Assembly: GCA_036960175.1 (NCBI GenBank)
Contig: JBALWH010000002.1
Location: 124,001 to 188,000 of the forward strand
Origin: Motiliproteus sp036960175
Lineage (GTDB): Bacteria > Pseudomonadota > Gammaproteobacteria > Pseudomonadales > Balneatricaceae
Reading direction: 5' to 3'
DNA: 64,000 nt
The notes beneath the pieces were generated by a model. It was not told the DNA's origin. It ran no database searches and saw only the letters and a program-made list of their open reading frames with translations. Below are positions 8,214 through 15,897 of the stretch, piece by piece. Position 1 is the first letter of the stretch; every line of letters starts with the position of its first letter. The translations under genes were made by a program, and so were the position numbers.

Positions 8214-9650
8214 TTAACGTTTTTTACGGTTGGTTACGTGGATAGCGTGATTGTCGCAGGCCAGAGCTGCTTCGTGGATCGCCTCAGACACGGTCGGGTG
8301 GGCAAATACGATCTTCTGAAGGTCTTCTGCGGTGGATCCAAACTCCATCGCGATCACCGCTTGTGCTATCAGTTCGCCGGCCTGACCACCGAGGATCTGG
8401 CAACCCAATATACGACCCGTTTCCGCATCGGCAATTAGTTTGACTAAGCCGTCGGTATCCTGCGAGGCCATGGCGCGACCGGACGCAGCGAAAGGGAACT
8501 TGCCCACCTTGGTCTCCACACCTTCGGCTTTTAGCTGCTTCTCGGTTTTGCCGACCCAAGCGAGCTCAGGGTGAGTGTAGATGATGCCGGGGATACAGCC
8601 GTAGTTCATCCGAGCTGCATGACCATGAATAATATCAGCCACCATGATGCCCTCTTCAGAGGCCTTGTGCGCCAACATTGGTCCACGTACAACGTCGCCG
8701 ATGGCGTAGACGCCTGATACGTTGGTGCGGCACTGGTCATCGACGGCAATAAATCCGCGCTCGTCCAGTTCGATACGGCAATCATCGGCTAACAGTTTCT
8801 CGGTATAGGGACGACGTCCCACCGCTACGATCAGCTTGTCGACCACTGTCTCCTGTTCACCCTTGGCATCGGTAAATCTGACGCGGACCTCTTTGCCCTG
8901 GATTTCAGTCCCAGTGACCCGAGCGTTCAGGCGGATATCTAGACCCTGCTTCTTAAGGCTGCTTTGGGTCGCTCTGGCAAGGTCCTTGTCGCAAAAAGGC
9001 AGGAACTCGTCCATCGCCTCCAGCACCACTACTTCGGAACCCAGTCGTGCCCAGACTGACCCCATTTCAAGGCCGATCACGCCGGCACCGATCACGCCGA
9101 GGCGCTTAGGTGTCTCGGTGATATTGAGGGCACCTTCGTTGTCCAGAATCAGGTCGTCGGTCAGGGGCGCTGGGGGGATGTTTACGGGGACAGAGCCGGC
9201 GGCGATGATGATGCTTTCAGCATCGACCACTTCAGTACCGCCATCGCGCCCGGTCACTTCCACTTGCTTGCCGGCCAATACTTTGCCGGTACCTGGCAGC
9301 AGGGTGACTCCGTTGGCCTTGAATAGCCCGGCAATACCACCAGTCAGGTTTTTGACGATTTGATCCTTGCGCTTAATCATCGCAGGCACGTCCATGGAAA
9401 CCGCCCCGGTATTGATGCCGTGGAGTTCAAACTCTGAGTGGGCCATGTGGTACTTGTGAGTGCTGTCCAGCAACGCTTTGGAAGGGATGCAGCCAACATT
9501 CAGGCAGGTGCCGCCGAGTAGAGGGGCGCCTTTGGTATCGACCCATTTTTCGACACAGGCGGTGTTCAGACCCAGCTGGGCTGCGCGAATGGCGGCAACG
9601 TACCCACCAGGTCCCGCGCCTATGACCACAACATCAAATTTTTGAGACAT
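8214..9650 (-). CDS. lpdA: Dihydrolipoyl dehydrogenase
   Basis: This 478-residue flavoprotein reoxidises dihydrolipoyl groups with NAD+ as the E3 subunit of 2-oxoacid dehydrogenases and as the L-protein of glycine cleavage. It has the FAD-binding GAGPGG motif at residues 11-16, the redox pair C49/C54 in GGTCLNVGC, the NAD-binding GAGVIG motif, the second FAD motif YAIGDVVRG and the active-site HPTVSEAIHEA near the C-terminus. The length is typical. The gene stands alone rather than at the end of a suc or ace operon, and a GcvR-like gene lies just upstream on the same strand. An AGGAAAC ribosome site precedes the ATG. Confidence 0.95.
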   Translation of the reverse strand: MSQKFDVVVIGAGPGGYVAAIRAAQLGLNTACVEKWVDTKGAPLLGGTCLNVGCIPSKALLDSTHKYHMAHSEFELHGINTGAVSMDVPAMIKRKDQIVKNLTGGIAGLFKANGVTLLPGTGKVLAGKQVEVTGRDGGTEVVDAESIIIAAGSVPVNIPPAPLTDDLILDNEGALNITETPKRLGVIGAGVIGLEMGSVWARLGSEVVVLEAMDEFLPFCDKDLARATQSSLKKQGLDIRLNARVTGTEIQGKEVRVRFTDAKGEQETVVDKLIVAVGRRPYTEKLLADDCRIELDERGFIAVDDQCRTNVSGVYAIGDVVRGPMLAHKASEEGIMVADIIHGHAARMNYGCIPGIIYTHPELAWVGKTEKQLKAEGVETKVGKFPFAASGRAMASQDTDGLVKLIADAETGRILGCQILGGQAGELIAQAVIAMEFGSTAEDLQKIVFAHPTVSEAIHEAALACDNHAIHVTNRKKR

Positions 9651-9767
9651 GTCCAGAGTTTCCTATTGGTAGTTTTTGTTAGTTTTATAGGGTAATGCGC
9701 TAGGGTGCATCGGTGGCGGACCTAAGTAGCCGGTACCTATGCCGCCTTTCTAAACGATGCAATGCAC

Positions 9768-10286
9768 TCAGGAGCTGAGGGTGATATCCACCATTAGGTC
9801 GGAGGCAATTGCCTCAAGGCTTTCCTGTAGCGCATCGATATCCACATCGGCAGGGACTAACAGATCTGCTTCGGCCTTAAATAGCTGTTCTGCGGACATG
9901 GAGCCGCTGACAATCGCGGTTTCCAGTCGATCGACGCTGATTCCCTGCGCCGCCAAAGTGTGGGATATCTGGCGTACGATTCCCGGCTTGTCGTGACCGG
10001 TCAGGGCTAGAGAAATGGTCATGCCATCGCGTTCGGAGGTCGCTTTCTGATCGGTCTCAATGGTTACCTTCAGGCCTTTGGACTCCAAGCGCGTAAGGGC
10101 TTCGCTTAGTGGCTGCAAGTGCTGGCTATCGACGCTGGCGACGAGGATGCCGGCGAACTTGCCTGCTAGACGGGACATGCTGCTTTCCTGCCAATTGGCG
10201 TGATGCTGGGCCAAGGTGGCAGACACCATTTCCACAAGTCCGGGTTTATCTGGGCCAATCAAAGTCAAAATGAGAGAGTTGTTCAT
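9768..10286 (-). CDS. GcvR-like double ACT-domain regulator
   Basis: This 172-residue protein has two ACT domains, at about residues 4-75 (LILTLIGPDKPGLVEMVSATL) and 90-165 (SLALTGHDKPGIVRQISHTL), each with the D-K-P-G ligand loop. This is the architecture of GcvR, the accessory repressor of the glycine cleavage operon that acts through GcvA. There is no DNA-binding domain, so it should work by contacting a partner protein. It lies 117 bp upstream of lpd, whose product is the L-protein of glycine cleavage, which fits a glycine-linked role. A truncated second copy lies 640 bp away on the other strand. The GcvR assignment is by family only. Confidence 0.78.
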   Translation of the reverse strand: MNNSLILTLIGPDKPGLVEMVSATLAQHHANWQESSMSRLAGKFAGILVASVDSQHLQPLSEALTRLESKGLKVTIETDQKATSERDGMTISLALTGHDKPGIVRQISHTLAAQGISVDRLETAIVSGSMSAEQLFKAEADLLVPADVDIDALQESLEAIASDLMVDITLSS

Positions 10287-10928
10287 ATAAAGAGTTTCCT
10301 GTGTGGAACCCTGTGTCGATTACAGAGCTATATGTTTTTATATTGGTGTTCAGTAGTCGAAGTAAGTTAGCGGGGCATATTTACTCCAGCCAACGCAGTG
10401 GCTTGCCACGGGCGATAAATCTTTCGCTCTGGGTTAACCCGTTTAGCTCCATCGAGGGGCGATTCGAGTCTCCTCATCTCTGCGACCGGTCTATCTAGTT
10501 CGGCCCTGTAGACTGGAGTCGGGTGTTTTAGCCAAAATGCAAGATATACCCTAAAGGAAACAAAATCAACAAAATTTCCTATAGGAAACTTTTGTTTGTA
10601 GTTGGGTGATCGCCCGAATGGTATTCGGACAGCTCTAAGTTGTAGGCTTGCTGAACGGAAGGCCGCTCCTGGGCCCTAAGCAGAAACTGGTCACTCTATG
10701 GATGTTCACGGTGACTTAACAATCGCATTGGGTAATCCCGATCGTTACTACCCGGTGACGCAAATCAACATCTCCTGTCGCTTTCGAACACTCAATATCA
10801 CGGGCGTCTAGATAACCTCTGTCTCAATGACTTTCACCCCAGTTAGGAAAATGGGGTTGGTGTCATTGCGTCGACGCTTTTCGGACTCGATTGAGCCATG
10901 AACGAAACGAATAACACGGAGAATAACG
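10287..10928. other. Gene-free region between gcvR-like gene and its truncated paralogue
   Basis: No plausible gene is present in these 642 bases: open frames are short and lack family motifs. The notable content is a pair of CCTAWAGGAAAC elements at 10550-10589. The rest looks like non-functional or divergent promoter DNA. Confidence 0.5.
10550..10589. promoter_or_regulatory. Tandem CCTAWAGGAAAC elements, one within a 14-bp palindrome
   Basis: CCTAAAGGAAAC occurs at 10550-10561 and CCTATAGGAAAC at 10578-10589, 28 bp apart start to start. The second is embedded in the perfect palindrome TTTCCTATAGGAAA (10575-10588). They lie about 290 bp upstream of the gcvR-like start, read leftward, and 340 bp upstream of the ACT fragment, read rightward. 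The arrangement looks like a two-site operator; the protein is unknown. Confidence 0.45.
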
Positions 10929-11150
10929 ATGAAGACAACGTTGATTTTAACCCTGATAGGCGATGATCGTTCGGGATTGGTGGAGCTGGTCTCGCAATTG
11001 ATTGCAGATCACCAAGGTCAGTGGCTTGAGAGTCAGTTCTCTCGTTTGGAAGGAAAGTTTGCAGGTGTCCTCCAGATCTCGCTACCCACCGTTCAAAGTG
11101 ACGCTTTACCACTACAAAACCCATGCAAGGGGCAGGGTGTCATTACGTAA
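10929..11150 (+). pseudogene. Truncated paralogue of the GcvR-like ACT regulator
   Basis: The 73-residue frame begins LILTLIGDDRSGLVELVSQL and continues through SRLEGKFAGVLQISLP. This aligns residue for residue with the first 55 or so residues of the neighbouring GcvR-like protein (LILTLIGPDKPGLVEMVSATL and SRLAGKFAGILVAS). After about residue 58 the similarity stops and the frame runs into unrelated residues and a stop. The rest of the first ACT domain and the whole second one are missing. A CGGAG ribosome site is still in place, so the 5' end is intact and the 3' end has been lost. Confidence 0.75.
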
Positions 11151-11337
11151 TGAATTAGAGCATGGATCAAATCTCAGAAACCCGTTATGTACTCATCTTA
11201 GATAGCCGTTAGGGCAAGTGCCTATATGCAACTGAGATTTTCGAAGAAACTGAGGTTCGAGGTGTGTATGAAGGGAGAGATGAATTTACGAAAAACCTAG
11301 AAAGGTGTTTTTATCAATCGCTGATAATTATATGAAA

Positions 11338-11414
11338 TGGCGACCCAGAGAGGATTCGAACCTCTGACCTGCCCCTTAGGAGGGGGCTGCTCTATCCAGC
11401 TGAGCTACTGGGCC
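11338..11414 (-). tRNA. tRNA-Arg (anticodon CCT)
   Basis: Read on the minus strand, the sequence folds as a full cloverleaf. The acceptor stem is GGCCCAG/CTGGGTC with one G-U pair, and the D arm is AGCTCAGCTGGATAGAGC. The anticodon stem GCCCC/GGGGC carries the loop CTCCTAA with anticodon CCT. The T arm is AGAGGTTCGAATCCTCT. The discriminator is G and the 3' CCA is encoded (11338-11340). It reads AGG codons. Confidence 0.96.
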
Positions 11415-11451
11415 TTAATATGCGCCTGAGACCAACCCAATATAAGAACCC

Positions 11452-11500
11452 CTATCTAAGCCTTAGGAGGGCCCTATTCTATCCGGTTGAACTACGGGGC
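11452..11500 (-). pseudogene. 5' half of a second tRNA-Arg(CCT)-like gene
   Basis: On the minus strand this holds an acceptor 5' strand (GCCCCGT), a D arm (AGTTCAACCGGATAGAAT) and an anticodon stem-loop with loop CTCCTAA (anticodon CCT). It resembles the intact tRNA 37 bp away but is a different sequence. No matching T arm or acceptor 3' strand follows, so the gene is cut after the anticodon arm. It could be a degraded tRNA or the scar of an element that used or carried a tRNA gene. Confidence 0.7.
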
Positions 11501-11567
11501 GACGGCAGGGCAGGATTTTAACGATAACCAGCTGGCAAGTCGAGAGTAAGGTCTAGCAAAAAGAATT

Positions 11568-12050
11568 TTAAGCTTTGCCTAATTTGTTCTGGGCACTGTA
11601 GTTGCCTTTGGCGCCGCTCTGGTTATAGAGGGTGGTTTTGGTGGAGTGGCCCTGCATAATGTTGAGTAGCTGCTCCATGTTTTTCTGAGTGCGCATGACA
11701 ATTTTTTCATTGCGCTCATTCAAGGTTGTTACCAACCCCAGTTGCTCAGCTAGTTTTGACCAGGCTCTTTTTATCGCGGCGGTTTCGGCTTTCGGCAGAC
11801 TTTGAAGAAAGGCGTCGAGGCCTGCGTCGTCTGCCTGATGGCCGCTACTGTGGAGGATTTCGTTACGCTGCGAGATATTGTCGGTGACTTGCAGAAGCAA
11901 ATTTTTCTTATGCTCCACAACGGCTTTCAATTGTTCGGCCGAATGGGTCTCTATGGCGGTTTTTTCTTGTTCACAGAGATCACAAAGGGCGGCCAATTGT
12001 TGGCCGCCCTTTGTCACTAACTGAAAAAACTGCTGTGAAGGAGTGCTCAT
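11568..12050 (-). CDS. flgN: FlgN export chaperone for hook-filament junction proteins
   Basis: This helical protein of about 160 residues is of the FlgN type, the cytoplasmic chaperone that delivers FlgK and FlgL to the flagellar export gate. The identity rests on its helical, charged sequence (LAALCDLCEQEKTAIE, LVTTLNERNEKIVMRTQKNMEQLL) and its place directly after flgM, the usual pairing. I chose the ATG at 12050 (MSTPSQQF), since the longer frame to 12119 would overlap flgM. The C-terminal Y-N-Q-S-G-A-K segment is typical of the family. It is co-transcribed with flgM from the sigma28 promoter upstream. Confidence 0.82.
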   Translation of the reverse strand: MSTPSQQFFQLVTKGGQQLAALCDLCEQEKTAIETHSAEQLKAVVEHKKNLLLQVTDNISQRNEILHSSGHQADDAGLDAFLQSLPKAETAAIKRAWSKLAEQLGLVTTLNERNEKIVMRTQKNMEQLLNIMQGHSTKTTLYNQSGAKGNYSAQNKLGKA

Positions 12051-12063
12051 ATATATGTGAGCA

Positions 12064-12378
12064 TCAACCGAAGGTACTGTCTTCGAAATCAATGATGCTA
12101 CGAGCCAGCTTGTCAGCATCGACGCTGTAGCTACCGTCCTCGATAGCGGCTCTGATACCGGCTACGCGCTCGCTGTTGACATCAGGCAGTTGTCCAACCT
12201 GGTCTTCTAGCTTTCTCAAAGTCTGGGCTTCATTGCTTAACGTAACCGATCCCGCTGGTGCGGAACGGTCAGACACCTGCTGCTGGTTTGTACCAGTCTG
12301 GGATTGACCTGGTCCTTCCAGCTTACTTCGCGTATTGGCTGAAGGTGTCGGCGACAAGCCTGTTCGTTCGATCGCCAT
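12064..12378 (-). CDS. flgM: FlgM, anti-sigma-28 factor
   Basis: FlgM binds and holds sigma28 (FliA) inactive until the hook-basal body is complete, then is exported. The protein has about 104 residues with a disordered, Ser/Gln-rich N-terminal half and the conserved C-terminal sigma-binding helices (VNSERVAGIRAAIEDGSYSV and ADKLARSIIDFE). The ATG at 12378 is preferred over the GTG just before it because GAGG lies at a good distance. A sigma28 promoter at 12417-12443 drives it, giving the usual feedback loop. flgN follows 13 bp downstream. Confidence 0.93.
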   Translation of the reverse strand: MAIERTGLSPTPSANTRSKLEGPGQSQTGTNQQQVSDRSAPAGSVTLSNEAQTLRKLEDQVGQLPDVNSERVAGIRAAIEDGSYSVDADKLARSIIDFEDSTFG

Positions 12379-12416
12379 CACTAAATCCTCAATAAAATTT
12401 TTCTCTACGTTTAAAG

Positions 12417-12443
12417 TTTTCGGCCGTTTGGCTGAGAACTTTA
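12417..12443 (-). promoter_or_regulatory. Sigma28 promoter of flgMN
   Basis: On the minus strand the sequence reads TAAAGTTC, 11 bp, GCCGAAAA, against the consensus TAAAGTTT-N11-GCCGATAA. Spacing is exact and 14 of 16 consensus positions match. It lies about 40 bp upstream of flgM. Confidence 0.85.
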
Positions 12444-12538
12444 GGAAAAATCCCAGTGCTTGCTAGTAGATTTATAAGTATATAGGAACTATCAAAAAAA
12501 TTCTTGTTGCGGGCTAATAGAAGGGGGTAGGCAGGAAT

Positions 12539-13249
12539 TTAGTTTCCAGCACGAACTTCTCCAGAGGCGACTACGCGAGCTCTAATGATCTTTCCAGACT
12601 TGGCGTTCTGGATGCGGATCTGTTCATTTATGCTGCCGTCTTCCAGAGCGATTCCCGCAACCCGTACGCTCAGTAACTCGCTCTTTCCAGCATGAATAGT
12701 CACTTGGTCGTCTTTGCGGACTAGCAAGAGAGGGAGTAGTTGAGTGGGGTTAAGTACTTTGTTTTGGGGAACTGAAGTTTTCAGCTCATAGCCATTAATC
12801 TCGTCGAGGTTGGAAAAATATCCGTTTTGCAGCGAAGAGATATCTTGCAGGGAAAGCTTTACATCGGCGCCGGAAAGGATGGTGTTTCTAGGCAAGGGCC
12901 GCAAGCTAATGACCACCTCTCGCATAACCTTAATTAGGCCTCGGATATTGACACTCCAGTGTCGCGGTGACTGGCAGCTCGCTTTTAGATTAAAACGGCC
13001 CGCATGCAGCGATTGTTTGGATTTAAATGTAATGCTGGTACGACAGGGTGACAACTTTAGATGGCTGCTGAGAGGCTGGATTTTAATATCAATGCGATCA
13101 CTTTTAACGAGGGTGCTCTGTAACTGTTCCTGGATATACTCAAGCGCTTGCTGTTCCAGGTCCTGGGTTGAGGCATAGGAGGGTACGAAAAGAAGATAGC
13201 TGACTAGAAAAAGAAGAATGTTGAACGGCTTTAAACTACCCTTAATCAC
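12539..13249 (-). CDS. flgA: FlgA, P-ring assembly chaperone
   Basis: FlgA is the periplasmic chaperone that helps FlgI form the P ring. The 236-residue protein starts with a signal peptide (about residues 1-26, FNILLFLVSYLLFVPSYAS) and ends in the SAF/ChapFlgA domain. Recognisable stretches are LSPCRTSI, ISLRPLPRNTILSGADVKL, NGYELKTSVPQNKVL and the C-terminal RVVASGEVRAGN, close to the usual VVSGPGVVEV-type ending. The length matches the family. The gene is read leftward, divergent from cheV, with flgM and flgN downstream on the same strand behind their own promoter. Confidence 0.92.
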   Translation of the reverse strand: MIKGSLKPFNILLFLVSYLLFVPSYASTQDLEQQALEYIQEQLQSTLVKSDRIDIKIQPLSSHLKLSPCRTSITFKSKQSLHAGRFNLKASCQSPRHWSVNIRGLIKVMREVVISLRPLPRNTILSGADVKLSLQDISSLQNGYFSNLDEINGYELKTSVPQNKVLNPTQLLPLLLVRKDDQVTIHAGKSELLSVRVAGIALEDGSINEQIRIQNAKSGKIIRARVVASGEVRAGN

Positions 13250-13389
13250 AGAAATACCCTATTCTTTGGGCCCTTAGGAAGACTGTCTCTGACCGTGGCA
13301 AGATAGCCATGGTTGGCGGTTCTATTGGCCTCAGTAAGTATTAGAAGTCTTCTACCGGTATAACGCAAGCAATCTAATGGGAGTCGGAC

Positions 13390-14322
13390 ATGGCTAGTGT
13401 CCTTGATAATGTTAACAAGAGAACTCAGCTAGTCGGTAAAAACCGATTGGAGCTTTTGCTGTTTCGGCTTGACGGTAAGCAGATATACGGCGTCAACGTC
13501 TTCAAAGTTCGAGAAGTTATTCAGTGCCCGAAGCTAACGGTTATGCCGAGGCTTAAGGCCAGTGTAAAGGGTGTCGCTCATATTCGAGGTCAGGCTATTC
13601 CTGTGTTGGACCTGAGTGCCGCGATGGGCCAAGCCCCCATTGTTGATATCAGCACGGCCTTCGTCATAGTGACCGAATACAATAATCAGGTGTTGGGCTA
13701 TTTGGTTCCTAAGGTAGAACGTATTATCAATACCAACTGGGAAGCTATTCATCCGCCTCCCATGGGGGCTGGTAAGGATAACTACCTCACCGCTGTCACT
13801 GATTTGGATGGGGAGTTGGTTGAAATCCTGGATGTAGAAAAAATCTTGGCAGAGGTCGCGCCTCGTTCTGAGGCGGTCGATAGTGATTTGGTTGACGAGA
13901 TTAAATCCGCTCACAATAAACGCCATCATGTCTTCATTGTTGATGACTCCATCGTCGCCCGTAAGCAGTTGGAGCGCTGCCTGGCTGAATTGGATGTTGA
14001 TGTTACTGTCAAGAAAAATGGCAAAGAGGCGTGGGATTATCTCAGTGCTCTGGCTGATGATGGTGTTAATTTGGCTGACGAGTTTTTGCTAATCATTTCT
14101 GATATCGAGATGCCGGAGATGGATGGTTATACTCTGACTGCTTCGATCCGCGCCGATGACCGTATGTCTGGCGCTTACATTATGTTGCATACCTCGCTCA
14201 GTGGTGTGTTTAACCAGGCGATGGTAGAGAAGGTCGGTGCCGACAGCTTCCTGGCTAAGTTTCAGCCAGATGAGCTTGCTTCCCGGGTTCGAGATCGAGT
14301 TGTGGCTCATAACGCGGGCTGA
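13390..14322 (+). CDS. cheV: CheV, CheW-receiver chemotaxis coupling protein
   Basis: This 310-residue protein joins an N-terminal CheW domain (about residues 20-160: LFRLDGKQIYGVNVFKVREVI, VAHIRGQAIPVLDL) to a C-terminal receiver domain (about 178-305). The receiver has the acidic pair in FIVDDS and the phosphoacceptor D238 in ISDIEMPEMDG. CheV couples chemoreceptors to CheA and tunes adaptation. It is followed 23 bp later by cheR, and the pair sits just before flgB as in Pseudomonas and Vibrio. A weak sigma28-like sequence may lie upstream, but I could not settle it. Confidence 0.95.
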   Translation: MASVLDNVNKRTQLVGKNRLELLLFRLDGKQIYGVNVFKVREVIQCPKLTVMPRLKASVKGVAHIRGQAIPVLDLSAAMGQAPIVDISTAFVIVTEYNNQVLGYLVPKVERIINTNWEAIHPPPMGAGKDNYLTAVTDLDGELVEILDVEKILAEVAPRSEAVDSDLVDEIKSAHNKRHHVFIVDDSIVARKQLERCLAELDVDVTVKKNGKEAWDYLSALADDGVNLADEFLLIISDIEMPEMDGYTLTASIRADDRMSGAYIMLHTSLSGVFNQAMVEKVGADSFLAKFQPDELASRVRDRVVAHNAG

Positions 14323-14345
14323 TACAAACCAGTAGGACTAATTGA

Positions 14346-15203
14346 ATGGCGATACATACAGGGGTGAAATCAAGGCCGCAGATTTCTGCAGCGGGGTTTC
14401 AGCTATTCAGGGGTTTTCTTGAAGATGCTTGTGGCATCCTTCTTGGTGATAATAAAGAGTATCTGGTCAGTAGCCGCTTGTCCGGCATCATGCATGATAA
14501 GCAGTGTTCCACGCTGGAAGAATTGGTTCAGCAGATGAAACGTCCAGGAGGTCAGCGCCTCAAAGAGAGTGTTGTTGATGCCATGACCACCAATGAAACC
14601 CTTTGGTTTCGTGATATCCATCCTTACAATATTTTAGAACAGAAACTACTTCCTGAAATTGCCGCGAAATTGGGCAGCCAACCATTAAAAATTTGGTCGG
14701 CAGCCTGCTCCTCTGGGCAGGAGCCTTACTCCATCAGCATGATTGTTGAATTGTTCAAGCGTGGAAAGCCTGGGCAATTACGAGGCGGAGAGCGGATCAC
14801 CGCCACCGATATCTCGGCCAGTATGCTAGAGCATGCTCGTCAGGGTTGCTATGACCTGCTGGCTCTGGGGCGTGGCTTGTCAAAGGATCGTCTGGAACAG
14901 CATTTTGTCAAGGAAGCCGACGGTCGTTGGAAAGTAAAACCCTGCATTCAGACGAGGGTTGATTTCAAGCCTCTGAATTTATTGGGGAATTATGCCATTC
15001 TCGGGAAGTTTGACGTAGTGTTCTGCAGAAATGTGCTGATCTATTTCTCTTCCGATGTGAAGGAACAAATTTTGCGTAAGATTCATGCCACGCTTAAGCC
15101 CGGCGGTTATCTATTGTTGGGCGCCTCCGAATCCCTAGGTAAACTGACCGACCTTTACGAAATGGTTCACTGCAGCCCCGGTATTATTTATCGTGCGAAG
15201 TAA
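14346..15203 (+). CDS. cheR: CheR, chemoreceptor glutamate methyltransferase
   Basis: CheR methylates glutamates of chemoreceptors with S-adenosylmethionine during adaptation. The 285-residue protein has the N-terminal helical CheR domain (FRGFLEDACGILLGDNKEYL) and the SAM-binding methyltransferase domain. Key motifs are IWSAACSSGQEPYSISM for SAM binding, ITATDIS, VVFCRNVLIYF and GGYLLLGASES. It forms an operon with cheV. A strong terminator follows 28 bp downstream. Confidence 0.95.
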   Translation: MAIHTGVKSRPQISAAGFQLFRGFLEDACGILLGDNKEYLVSSRLSGIMHDKQCSTLEELVQQMKRPGGQRLKESVVDAMTTNETLWFRDIHPYNILEQKLLPEIAAKLGSQPLKIWSAACSSGQEPYSISMIVELFKRGKPGQLRGGERITATDISASMLEHARQGCYDLLALGRGLSKDRLEQHFVKEADGRWKVKPCIQTRVDFKPLNLLGNYAILGKFDVVFCRNVLIYFSSDVKEQILRKIHATLKPGGYLLLGASESLGKLTDLYEMVHCSPGIIYRAK

Positions 15204-15230
15204 CCCTTAGCTTCAAGGCTCGACGCTGTT

Positions 15231-15260
15231 AAAAAGGAATGCCTAGGCATTCCTTTTTTT
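15231..15260 (+). terminator. Rho-independent terminator of cheV-cheR
   Basis: A perfect stem (AAGGAATGCC/GGCATTCCTT) with a 2-nt centre is followed by a run of T residues. It separates cheVR from the flgB promoter region. Confidence 0.92.
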
Positions 15261-15289
15261 ATGCCTCAGCGTTTATCTGTCCTGTCTGG

Positions 15290-15343
15290 AGCGGAAACTG
15301 CCGATTGCCGCTTGCTAAAAAAAAGCGGAAATTCATTGCCGCT
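15290..15343. promoter_or_regulatory. Two enhancer-like AGCGGAAA...TTGCCGCT repeats upstream of flgB
   Basis: AGCGGAAA and TTGCCGCT occur as a pair at 15290-15312 (7-bp gap) and again at 15324-15343 (4-bp gap). Each pair is an imperfect inverted repeat. They lie 62-115 bp upstream of the sigma54 promoter at 15405, the usual place for enhancer sites of bacterial enhancer-binding proteins. FleR or FleQ from this window are the likely binders (inference). Confidence 0.5.
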
Positions 15344-15404
15344 ACTTCCTTTTTTCTAACACTGATTGTCTCTGTATGCCCCATTTCATGGGGTTTTTGT
15401 TTTT

Positions 15405-15420
15405 TGGCACTTATATTGCT
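15405..15420 (+). promoter_or_regulatory. Sigma54 promoter of flgBCDE
   Basis: The sequence TGGCACTTATATTGCT has GG and GC twelve bases apart and matches TGGCAC-N5-TTGCT. It lies 70 bp upstream of flgB, as expected for a class of flagellar genes controlled by RpoN with FleR or FleQ. Confidence 0.88.
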
Positions 15421-15490
15421 TTATACCTGCTATGAATCTCAATGATTCCGTTTGATGACGATAATCAGGTAATAGGTCCGGGGACAGCAA

Positions 15491-15892
15491 ATGGCAATAA
15501 CATTTGACAGCGCATTGGGAATACACCAGTCAGCATTGCTGGTTCGTTCGCAGCGTGCGGAAGTATTGGCGAACAATATTGCCAATGCGGATACCCCTAA
15601 TTACAAGGCCCGAGACCTTGATTTCAAATCCATCCTGGCAGGGCAGTCTGGCTCTGGTCAGATGATGTCGGTTGATCGTTCTCAGCGGGGCCATATTGGC
15701 GGGCTGATTGACCCGAGTTTTGCCGCAGACTTGATGTATCGGCAGTCACTGCAGCCTTCCATCGATGGAAATACGGTAGATGTGCAGATTGAGCAGGCGG
15801 AATTCGCTCGAAACGCCATGGATTTTCAGGCCAGCTTTACTTTGTTGAATAAAAAGTTCGCGGGTCTCATGAAAGCTATTACGGGTGAATAA
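15491..15892 (+). CDS. flgB: FlgB, proximal rod protein
   Basis: FlgB is one of the four rod proteins of the flagellar axle. The 133-residue protein has the rod/hook N-terminal motif (SALLVRSQRAEVLANNIANADTPNYKARD) and a C-terminal helix that packs in the rod (QAEFARNAMDFQASFTLL). It is the first gene after a sigma54 promoter, and flgC follows 5 bp later. The ATG is supported by a GGGGACA ribosome site. Confidence 0.95.
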   Translation: MAITFDSALGIHQSALLVRSQRAEVLANNIANADTPNYKARDLDFKSILAGQSGSGQMMSVDRSQRGHIGGLIDPSFAADLMYRQSLQPSIDGNTVDVQIEQAEFARNAMDFQASFTLLNKKFAGLMKAITGE

Positions 15893-15897
15893 TCATT

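Noticed and set aside
10301..10498. Short open frame of 65 residues upstream of the gcvR-like gene
   Set aside because: No ribosome site, no family motif and odd composition; it lies in divergent promoter DNA.
10843..11124. 93-residue minus-strand frame over the ACT fragment
   Set aside because: It is antisense to the recognisable ACT sequence and has no family features.
13250..13389. Sigma28 promoter of cheV
   Set aside because: A TAAGTATT-N11-ACCGGTAT sequence is present, but the -10 element matches only 5 of 8 bases.
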